A DNA stretch of 7,347 nt, taken from assembly GCA_027012915.1 (NCBI GenBank), contig JALUYN010000592.1, positions 1 through 7,347 of the forward strand, given 5' to 3'. This document shows positions 1 to 4,686 of the stretch, in pieces. Origin of the DNA: Cellvibrionaceae bacterium. GTDB lineage: Bacteria; Pseudomonadota; Gammaproteobacteria; Pseudomonadales; Cellvibrionaceae. Position 1 is the first letter of the stretch; each line of letters begins with the position of its first letter. Below the pieces are notes generated by a model. It worked only from the letters and a program-made list of their open reading frames with translations. It was not told the DNA's origin and did not search any database. A program made the translations under genes and the position numbers.

Positions 1-78
1 AAATCGCGCCACTCGTTGTTGCTCGTCGCTCGTTTAGAACCACTAAACTCGCTTCTCGCGCCTAGATTGGCGCGATTT
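1..78. repeat. Imperfect inverted-repeat element with 11-bp ends
   Basis: The first 11 bases, AAATCGCGCCA, are the exact reverse complement of positions 68-78 (TGGCGCGATTT). Nested at the centre is a second short stem, GTTTAG at 32-37 and CTAAAC at 43-48, with loop AACCA. The arms between the two stems match only partly. The element begins at the window edge, so its outer limit may lie further upstream. Frame 1 is open from base 1 to a TAG at 103-105 (34 codons), but the palindromic layout makes a repeat or structured RNA tail more likely than the end of a gene. It could be a dispersed intergenic palindrome or part of the 3' untranslated region of the upstream transcript. Confidence 0.5.
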
Positions 79-84
79 GAGACG

Positions 85-134
85 CAACAGAAGCATCAGA
101 ATTAGTGTTAACAGGCCCTAGCCTTCTTCTGTTG
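85..134. repeat. 9-bp inverted repeat with 32-nt loop
   Basis: CAACAGAAG at 85-93 is exactly complementary to CTTCTGTTG at 126-134, with a 32-nt loop. It sits between the 1-78 inverted repeat and the terminator hairpin, so a transcript running through here could fold into three consecutive stems. This is consistent with a structured 3' untranslated region or the tail of a non-coding RNA. The sequence gives no identity for such an RNA. Confidence 0.4.
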
Positions 135-146
135 GATGGCTCTATT

Positions 147-187
147 AGAGGCCGGAGTAGCTAAACTACTCCGGCCTCTGTCGTTTT
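147..187 (+). terminator. Strong intrinsic terminator of the upstream unit
   Basis: A perfect 14-bp stem pairs AGAGGCCGGAGTAG (147-160) with CTACTCCGGCCTCT (166-179) around the loop CTAAA. It is followed by GTCGTTTT, giving a short T run at 184-187. On the opposite strand the stem is followed by AATAGA, not a T run, so it acts for rightward transcription. It therefore closes a + strand transcript that enters from outside the window and insulates smrA from it. Confidence 0.85.
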
Positions 188-370
188 AGATCCATCATCA
201 TTTGCACGCCTAAACGCCATTCCCGCAAAAGCGCACTACTGTCCGGGGGGCGACTGGTCTGATTGAGATGACGATACACTCAAATGGGTGTCGCGCTGGT
301 CTTCCGCAGTTTCCGCTCTAGGAGAATGGTGTATCATCGATAACTGAAGTAATGCATGTGGATGATAGCA
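188..370 (+). other. Non-coding leader region before smrA
   Basis: No convincing gene is visible between the terminator and smrA. A TATCAT hexamer at 332-337 is a possible -10 box, but no good -35 box stands at the right distance. AGGAG at 320-324 resembles a ribosome binding site, but it is followed only by a five-codon reading frame from ATG 326 and lies too far from smrA to serve it. On the - strand a 33-codon frame is open here without a recognisable product. The smrA promoter is presumably in this stretch because the upstream unit is terminated before it. Confidence 0.4.
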
Positions 371-949
371 ATGGGTGATGACGAATTTTTAAGTGCCATG
401 GGCGATGTGAAGCCCATACGTCAGGAAAAGCGCGTTGCACTGGAGAAAGACAGGATCAGCCCTGAGGCCCTGAAAGCTCGACGCAAAGCGGCACAAGCCG
501 AGACGGTGCAGGAGATCAACGAGTTGTCCGGTGATGAGTTGGCGCCACCGTTGGATCCCAACGCAATACTTGAATTTCAGCGGCCCGGAGTGCAGCACGG
601 AGTCTATCGGAATCTGCGTCTTGGTAAGTACGCCATTGATGCGCGCTTGGATTTACATCACCACACGGTTGAGCAGGCGCGCTCGGCGCTGCGCACGTTT
701 GTACGCGATTGTGTGCAGCATGATATCCGCTGTGCATTGATTACTCATGGAAAAGGCGAGGGCCGCAAGCAGCCCGCGTTGCTCAAAAGTTGCGTTGCCC
801 ACTGGTTGCCACAGTTAGAAGAAGTGTTGGCCTTCCATTCGGCTCAGAAGCAGCACGGTGGCAGTGGGGCTACCTACATTATGCTGCGTAAGAGCGAACG
901 CAAGCGTTTGGAAAACCTGGAGCAGCACCAGCGTCGTAGACCTGGCTGA
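371..949 (+). CDS. smrA: Smr-domain nuclease-family protein, SmrA (YdaL) type
   Basis: The product is 192 residues from ATG 371. The Smr domain fills roughly residues 90-175: LDLHHHT at 93-99, THGKG at 125-129 and HGGSGATY at 162-169 are its three signature blocks. The N-terminal part (FLSAMGDVKPI near residue 6) and the segment LEFQRPGVQHGVYRNLRLGKY (67-87) resemble E. coli YdaL/SmrA more than SmrB, as does the basic tail. E. coli SmrA, as I recall it, has lost the DLH motif; this protein keeps it. Smr domains are small MutS-related nucleases. SmrB cleaves mRNA at collided ribosomes, but the SmrA role is poorly defined and I do not assign a substrate. ATG 371 is chosen because family members begin close to this point; a weak GGA at 360-362 lies 8 nt upstream. 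In-frame ATGs at 356 and 362 are alternatives that add five or three residues. The gene appears to stand alone, 146 nt before mscS. Confidence 0.9.
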   Translation: MGDDEFLSAMGDVKPIRQEKRVALEKDRISPEALKARRKAAQAETVQEINELSGDELAPPLDPNAILEFQRPGVQHGVYRNLRLGKYAIDARLDLHHHTVEQARSALRTFVRDCVQHDIRCALITHGKGEGRKQPALLKSCVAHWLPQLEEVLAFHSAQKQHGGSGATYIMLRKSERKRLENLEQHQRRRPG

Positions 950-1028
950 TCTTGGTTTAACTTAAGTTTCTTTTTTGATTTCCGATAACTGAATACTATT
1001 TGATCGTAATTCTTTGGTAATTATCGGC

Positions 1029-1034
1029 TATAGT
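1029..1034 (+). promoter_or_regulatory. Candidate -10 box for mscS
   Basis: TATAGT matches the TATAAT consensus at five of six positions and lies about 60 nt before the mscS start. No good -35 hexamer stands 16-18 nt upstream. Promoters read by the stationary-phase sigma factor often tolerate a poor -35, and E. coli mscS is RpoS-dependent, so such control is possible here, though this is inference. The intergenic region is AT-rich and has no GC-rich hairpin to terminate smrA; only a 10-bp palindrome AACTTAAGTT (959-968) followed by a T-rich run is present. Confidence 0.35.
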
Positions 1035-1095
1035 AGTCTGTGCTTATGAGCTTGGACGGAGTTCTATTTTCTTTATTTTTTAGGGGTATTTCTCA

Positions 1096-1911
1096 ATGGA
1101 TGCAGAAAGCATGATGACAACGGCGGCGGCCTTTACGATGACCTATGGTATAAAGCTGATCGTGGCGGTTGTCATTTACATTGTCGGTAAATGGTTGGCG
1201 GTAAAGATTGCCGATTTGCTTGAGCGCGGCATGGCAGCCAAGAACGTGGATTCAACGGTAGCGCGCTTTGCTCGAAATATTGCCTACTACGCGATGTTTG
1301 CTGTAGTGGTGGTTGCCGCACTTGGTCAGTTGGGTGTGCAGACGACTTCTTTTGTCGCCATTATTGGTGCTGCCGGTTTGGCTATAGGTTTGGCATTGCA
1401 GGGGTCGTTGGCAAACTTTGCAGCGGGCGTACTACTGATTATGTTCCGTCCATTCAAAGCCGGTGATTTTGTTGAGGCTGGTGGTGCCGCCGGTGTCATC
1501 AAAGAGATCTCAATCTTCTCCACCATCATGACCACTGGAGACAACAAACAAATTATCATCGCTAACAACACCATTATGAGCGGTAACATAGTGAACTACT
1601 CTGCGCTGCCTGAGCGTCGTGTGGATATGGTTGTTGGAGTCAGCTACGACGCAGATCTGTCTTTGGTGAAGAAAACACTGCAAGAGCTGGTCGATGCCGA
1701 TGAGCGTATCTTGAAAGACCGTGCTTGCACCATTGCGGTGGCGGAGCTGGCAGATTCTTCTGTGAACCTGGTATTGCGTCCCTGGGTGAAAAGCGCCGAT
1801 TTCTGGGGTGTAAAATTTGATTTGACCGAAGCTATTAAAGTGAAATTTGACGAACTGGGTATTGGTATTCCCTATCCGCAGATGGATTTGCACGTCAATC
1901 AGGTTGCGTGA
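1096..1911 (+). CDS. mscS: Small-conductance mechanosensitive channel MscS
   Basis: The 271-residue product is a close MscS homologue (E. coli MscS has 286). It sits in the inner membrane as a homoheptamer and opens under membrane tension to release solutes on hypo-osmotic shock. Three membrane segments are visible at about residues 18-38, 62-80 and 84-117. The pore-lining third helix carries the glycine/alanine-packed motif GLAIGLALQGSLANFAAG (94-111). L95 and L99 align with the E. coli gate leucines L105 and L109, and G103 with the hinge G113. The beta domain follows with MFRPFKAGDFVEAGG (116-130), and the C-terminal alpha/beta domain ends at PYPQMD (259-264). AGGGG at 1082-1086 is a good ribosome binding site 9 nt before the ATG. 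The protein ends soon after the PYPQMD block, so it lacks most of the short tail seen in E. coli. It is convergent with accC. Confidence 0.97.
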   Translation: MDAESMMTTAAAFTMTYGIKLIVAVVIYIVGKWLAVKIADLLERGMAAKNVDSTVARFARNIAYYAMFAVVVVAALGQLGVQTTSFVAIIGAAGLAIGLALQGSLANFAAGVLLIMFRPFKAGDFVEAGGAAGVIKEISIFSTIMTTGDNKQIIIANNTIMSGNIVNYSALPERRVDMVVGVSYDADLSLVKKTLQELVDADERILKDRACTIAVAELADSSVNLVLRPWVKSADFWGVKFDLTEAIKVKFDELGIGIPYPQMDLHVNQVA

Positions 1912-1919
1912 TTGAAGGT

Positions 1920-1991
1920 GTTGGGCTTCGCTGCGCTCAACCCAACCTACGGGCACCTTGTAGGTTGGCGCTGAGCAGCGCGAAGCCCAAC
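1920..1991. repeat. REP-like long palindromic intergenic element
   Basis: Two arms of 31 and 32 nt face each other across a 9-nt loop (1951-1959). The outer 11 bases GTTGGGCTTCG (1920-1930) pair exactly with CGAAGCCCAAC (1981-1991). The inner CCAACCTAC (1942-1950) pairs with GTAGGTTGG (1960-1968). The middle is imperfect. Each arm is also partly self-complementary, as in paired REP/BIME units. From memory, GTAGGTTGGG...AGCGAAGCCCAAC-type palindromes are widespread in intergenic regions of proteobacteria and are often mis-called as short proteins containing 'VGLRCAQPNLR'; this element would encode that peptide on the + strand. It starts 9 nt after the mscS stop codon. REP-type elements can be mobilised by RAYT transposases, but none is encoded here. 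Confidence 0.75.
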
Positions 1992-2006
1992 AAAACCACC
2001 AAAACT

Positions 2007-2041
2007 AAAAAAAGGCCACAGAGTTTCCTCCGTGGCCTTTT
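2007..2041. terminator. Bidirectional terminator between mscS and accC
   Basis: AAAAGGCCAC (2010-2019) pairs with GTGGCCTTTT (2032-2041). After one A/C mismatch, an inner GAG/CTC stem closes the loop TTTC. Reading rightward the hairpin ends in four T; reading leftward it ends in seven T (the A run 2007-2013). It can therefore stop mscS transcription from the left and accC transcription from the right, with the stronger U tract serving the aroQ-accB-accC transcript. It lies 21 nt beyond the accC stop codon. Confidence 0.9.
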
Positions 2042-2061
2042 GCGTTGGGGTGCTGAACCTA

Positions 2062-3405
2062 TTACTGCAGGCCCAGCTTCTTCTCTAGGTAGTGAATATT
2101 CACGCCACCCTGCGCAAAGCCCTGGTCTCGGACCAGTTCTTTCTGCAATGGAATATTGGTGCGAATACCATCTACTACGATCTCTTCAAGTGCGCTGCGC
2201 ATGCGTGCAAGAGCTTCCTCGCGAGTCTCGGCGTGGGTGATCAGTTTGGCGATCATAGAGTCGTAGTTGGGGGGTACGGTGTAGCCGCTGTACAAGTGTG
2301 AGTCGACACGTACTCCTAAGCCACCGGGAGCGTGGAAGGTGCCCACTGTGCCGGGGCACGGCATAAAGGTCTTCGGGTCCTCGGCGTTGATACGACACTC
2401 GAAGGCGTGGCCTCTGAATTGAATGTCTTCCTGGGTGATAGAAAGCTTCTCGCCTGCGCAGACACGAATCTGCTCTTTAATGAGGTCGATGCCAGTGATC
2501 ATTTCTGTCACCGGATGCTCTACCTGGATGCGAGTGTTCATCTCAATAAAGTAGAAGTGGCCGTCTTCGTAGAGGAACTCAAAGGTGCCGGCGCCACGGT
2601 AACCGATTTCAATACAGGCTTGAACGCAAGAGTCGAATACCTTCTGTCGGGCTTCTTCGTCGATTCCGGGGGCAGGGGCTTCTTCGAGTACTTTCTGGTG
2701 ACGGCGCTGCAGTGAGCAGTCGCGATCGCCCAGGTGTACGGCGTTGCCCTGGCCATCGGAGATCACTTGAATCTCTACGTGACGAGGGTTCTGTAGGAAT
2801 TTCTCCATGTACACGGTGTCGTCACCGAAGCCTGCGAGGGCTTCGGACTTGGTGATGCGAATGGAGTTCAGCAGTGCAGATTCGGTGTGAACTACGCGCA
2901 TGCCGCGGCCACCACCACCGGCAGCGGCCTTGATGATCACAGGGTAGCCGATGTCACGGCCGAATTGCAGACACTTTTCGTTGTCGTCCGGCAGCGGGCC
3001 ATTAGAGCCTGGTACCGTGGGGACGCCAGCCTTCTGCATGGCTTCAATGGCTGACACCTTGTCGCCCATCAGGCGAATTACATCCGCGCTTGGGCCGATA
3101 AAAGTGAAGCCGCTTTTTTGTACCTGCTCGGCAAAGTCGGCATTTTCTGCCAAAAAGCCGTAGCCCGGGTGAACCGCCACTGAATCGGTAATTTCCATAG
3201 CACTGATTATGCGAGGAATGTTCAGGTAGCTTTCCGGCGATGGGTTGGGGCCAATACACACGGACTCATCGGCCAGGCGCACGTGTTTCAGATCACGGTC
3301 AATCTGTGAATGCACGGCGACGGTCTTGATGCCCATCTCTTTACAGGCGCGCAACACGCGCAGAGCAATTTCTCCGCGGTTGGCGATCAGGATTTTTTCA
3401 AACAT
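2062..3405 (-). CDS. accC: Biotin carboxylase subunit of acetyl-CoA carboxylase
   Basis: AccC uses ATP and bicarbonate to carboxylate the biotin carried by AccB, the first half-reaction of malonyl-CoA synthesis in the cytoplasm. The 447 residues match the E. coli enzyme (449) without internal gaps, so residue numbers correspond. Visible sites are the ATP-binding K116 and K159, the glycine loop AAGGGGRGM (161-169), H209, K238, metal ligands E276 and E288, N290, R292, the QVE triad 294-296 and catalytic R338. The start [14 protein letters not shown] is the family N-terminus. AGAGGAA (3413-3419) is a strong ribosome binding site 7 nt before the ATG. Only 27 nt separate it from accB, whose product is its substrate, so they are co-transcribed. 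In Pseudomonas genomes as I recall them, prmA follows accC; here a terminator and the convergent mscS follow instead. No oddities are seen in the coding sequence. Confidence 0.99.
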   Translation of the reverse strand: MFEKILIANRGEIALRVLRACKEMGIKTVAVHSQIDRDLKHVRLADESVCIGPNPSPESYLNIPRIISAMEITDSVAVHPGYGFLAENADFAEQVQKSGFTFIGPSADVIRLMGDKVSAIEAMQKAGVPTVPGSNGPLPDDNEKCLQFGRDIGYPVIIKAAAGGGGRGMRVVHTESALLNSIRITKSEALAGFGDDTVYMEKFLQNPRHVEIQVISDGQGNAVHLGDRDCSLQRRHQKVLEEAPAPGIDEEARQKVFDSCVQACIEIGYRGAGTFEFLYEDGHFYFIEMNTRIQVEHPVTEMITGIDLIKEQIRVCAGEKLSITQEDIQFRGHAFECRINAEDPKTFMPCPGTVGTFHAPGGLGVRVDSHLYSGYTVPPNYDSMIAKLITHAETREEALARMRSALEEIVVDGIRTNIPLQKELVRDQGFAQGGVNIHYLEKKLGLQ

Positions 3406-3432
3406 GATGAAATTCCTCTGTGAGCGCCAGGC

Positions 3433-3894
3433 TTAGACGATGGTGATCAGAGGTTGGTCAAATTCTACCGGCTGACCGTCTTCAACGAGAATAGCTTCAA
3501 CAACGCCAGCCTTATCGGCTTCAATCTGGTTCATCATTTTCATGGCTTCTACAATGCAGACAACGTCACCAGCTTTAACGTGCTGGCCAACTTTAACGAA
3601 TGCTGGGGAGCCTGGGCTTGGTGCCGCGTAATAGGTGCCAACCATAGGAGACTTGATCAGGTGGCCAGAGAGACTGGCGCTCTTGTCTTCAGCGGCCGGT
3701 TCGGCGGCTGGAGCCGGTGCAGGAGCAGCGGCTGGCGCTGGAGCGGCGGCTACGGGAGCGGCAATCACCTGAGGTGCTGCGTTGCTGGTGCCACGGCTGA
3801 TGCGCACGGATTCTTCACCTTCTTTGATCTCCAGTTCGCCGATGTCGGATTCTTCCAGGAGTTCAATCAGTTTTTTGATCTTGCGAATGTCCAT
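3433..3894 (-). CDS. accB: Biotin carboxyl carrier protein of acetyl-CoA carboxylase
   Basis: AccB is the mobile biotinylated arm that shuttles carboxyl groups from AccC to the carboxyltransferase AccAD. The 153-residue product has the usual three parts. The N-terminal segment [16 protein letters not shown] is predicted to bind AccC. A flexible alanine/proline linker lies at about residues 39-69. The C-terminal biotinyl domain runs from about 78 to 153. The biotin attachment lysine is K119 within EAMKMMN (116-122). The 'thumb' insertion typical of acetyl-CoA carboxylase carriers is present as APSPGSPA (91-98). GAAGAGA (3903-3909) is an adequate ribosome binding site 8 nt before the ATG. It lies between aroQ and accC in the same orientation. 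In E. coli, AccB represses its own operon; the hairpin at 3914-3934 in this leader may be a regulatory site, but that is inference. Confidence 0.98.
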   Translation of the reverse strand: MDIRKIKKLIELLEESDIGELEIKEGEESVRISRGTSNAAPQVIAAPVAAAPAPAAAPAPAPAAEPAAEDKSASLSGHLIKSPMVGTYYAAPSPGSPAFVKVGQHVKAGDVVCIVEAMKMMNQIEADKAGVVEAILVEDGQPVEFDQPLITIV

Positions 3895-3913
3895 GTAGTT
3901 AGTCTCTTCGTTG

Positions 3914-3934
3914 TTGCAAGCACATTGCTTGCAA
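3914..3934 (-). promoter_or_regulatory. Perfect hairpin/palindrome in the accB leader
   Basis: TTGCAAGCA (3914-3922) and TGCTTGCAA (3926-3934) form a perfect 9-bp inverted repeat with loop CAT. It lies in the 76-nt gap between aroQ and accB, ending 4 nt upstream of the accB ribosome binding site. Neither strand has a T run after the stem, so it is not a simple terminator. It could be a dimeric repressor site, an mRNA processing or stability hairpin that sets accB expression relative to aroQ, or a translational control element. The sequence alone does not decide between these. Confidence 0.5.
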
Positions 3935-3970
3935 ATAGGTTATTGCTGATATCTGGTTAAAAAATGGAAC

Positions 3971-4408
3971 CTAATCCAGTCGTTCAAATGCTGCGGACAG
4001 AGCCATCTCGTAGCCTTTGGGGCCAAAGCCGCAGATAACGCCCACGGCAATGTCGGAAAAGTACGAGTGGTGACGGAATTGCTCGCGAGCATGAACGTTG
4101 GACAGGTGTACTTCGATAAAAGGAATATCGACACCTGCCAAGGCATCCCGCAGCGCGATACTGGTGTGAGTAAAGGCGGCGGGATTGAAAATAATAAAGT
4201 TGACCCCTTCGCTGCGGGCGTCGTGAATGCGCTCTATCAGTTCGTACTCGGCGTTGCTCTGCAGGGTCTGGAGGTGGTGGCCCTGGGTCTGACAGAGTTC
4301 TGTCAATTTTTGATTGATATCGGACAGGGTGGTGTGGCCGTAGATTTCGGGCTCGCGGGTGCCCAACAGGTTTATGTTGGGGCCGTTTAGTACCAGGATG
4401 GTTGCCAT
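3971..4408 (-). CDS. aroQ: Type II 3-dehydroquinate dehydratase
   Basis: AroQ removes water from 3-dehydroquinate to give 3-dehydroshikimate, the third step of the shikimate pathway to aromatic amino acids and folate. The 145-residue size is typical of the small dodecameric type II enzyme, unrelated to the type I AroD of E. coli. The N-terminal signature [17 protein letters not shown] (8-24) carries R18 on the lid loop and catalytic Y23. [10 protein letters not shown] (74-83) supplies N75 and H81. EVHLSN (99-104) supplies E99, the proton donor H101, and S103/N104. HAREQFR (106-112) supplies R108 and R112. AGGA (4418-4421) is the ribosome binding site, 9 nt before the ATG. It leads the aroQ-accB-accC cluster, a pairing that is positional rather than metabolic and recurs in Pseudomonas-type genomes. 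A 278-nt gap separates it from dsbD, suggesting its own promoter. Confidence 0.98.
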   Translation of the reverse strand: MATILVLNGPNINLLGTREPEIYGHTTLSDINQKLTELCQTQGHHLQTLQSNAEYELIERIHDARSEGVNFIIFNPAAFTHTSIALRDALAGVDIPFIEVHLSNVHAREQFRHHSYFSDIAVGVICGFGPKGYEMALSAAFERLD

Positions 4409-4686
4409 GGTTTGGGGTCCTGTCGCTATCGATGTAGACGCTGAATTATGAATGCTCGGTCACAGTGTGCAGTAATTTAACAGGCGAGTCCAGCTAGCTT
4501 TCTATTTTTGTGAAGTTAGAAGATTTTAGCGTCTTTTTTGCAGACGTTCGAACAAAATGTATTTGGCGGGAGTGTTGAAAATTTCAAGATTGCGCAAAAT
4601 GTCGACAACTTAGCCACAGATGGCGTGGATTTTTTATAAAGTTGGAAACTTTGTTGTTATTTTTTGAAAAAATGTAGCTATCTTCT
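4409..4686 (-). other. AT-rich intergenic region between dsbD and aroQ
   Basis: These 278 nt contain no supportable gene. They are AT-rich and hold several short palindromes: ATTTTTTGAAAAAAT (4659-4673) just after the dsbD stop codon, AAAGTT/AACTTT around GGA (4638-4652), TTGAAA/TTTCAA (4575-4587) and GTTCGAAC (4546-4553). None is a GC-rich hairpin with a T tract, so dsbD has no visible intrinsic terminator and may read through into aroQ. The region most likely carries the promoter of aroQ-accB-accC and perhaps regulator binding sites. Confidence 0.5.
4523..4551 (-). promoter_or_regulatory. Candidate promoter for aroQ-accB-accC
   Basis: On the - strand TAAAAT (4523-4528) matches the -10 consensus at five of six positions. 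TCGAAC (4546-4551) lies 17 nt upstream as a weak -35, matching three of six. This would give a leader of roughly 110 nt before aroQ. A second -10-like hexamer, CATAAT at 4445-4450, lies closer to the gene but lacks a -35 partner. Both are weak calls from sequence alone. Confidence 0.3.

Noticed and set aside
1..105. C-terminal end of a protein-coding gene in frame 1, stopping at TAG 103
   Set aside because: The translated residues look like no recognisable protein end and the stretch is dominated by inverted repeats; it cannot be excluded without upstream sequence.
320..343. Short leader peptide frame MVYHR after an AGGAG motif upstream of smrA
   Set aside because: The spacing between AGGAG and the ATG at 326 is far too short for a functional ribosome binding site, and five codons carry no attenuator signature.
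959..976. Possible smrA terminator at AACTTAAGTT followed by a T-rich run
   Set aside because: The 10-bp palindrome is AT-rich with no loop, so it would form at most a very weak hairpin.
338..993. 11-nt direct repeat CGATAACTGAA at 338-348 and 983-993, upstream of smrA and mscS
   Set aside because: Several 11-mers are expected to recur by chance in a window of this size, and the two copies lie at different distances from their genes.
1908..2240. Open frame on the + strand of 110 codons overlapping the REP-like element and the accC 3' end
   Set aside because: It is produced by the palindromic repeat (VGLRCAQPNLR-type peptide) and the antisense of accC; it has no plausible start signal and crosses the terminator.
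4561..4580. Sigma-54-like promoter TTGGCGGGAGTGTTGAA on the + strand
   Set aside because: The essential GC of the -12 element is replaced by GA, and it would point into the 3' end of dsbD with no gene to serve.
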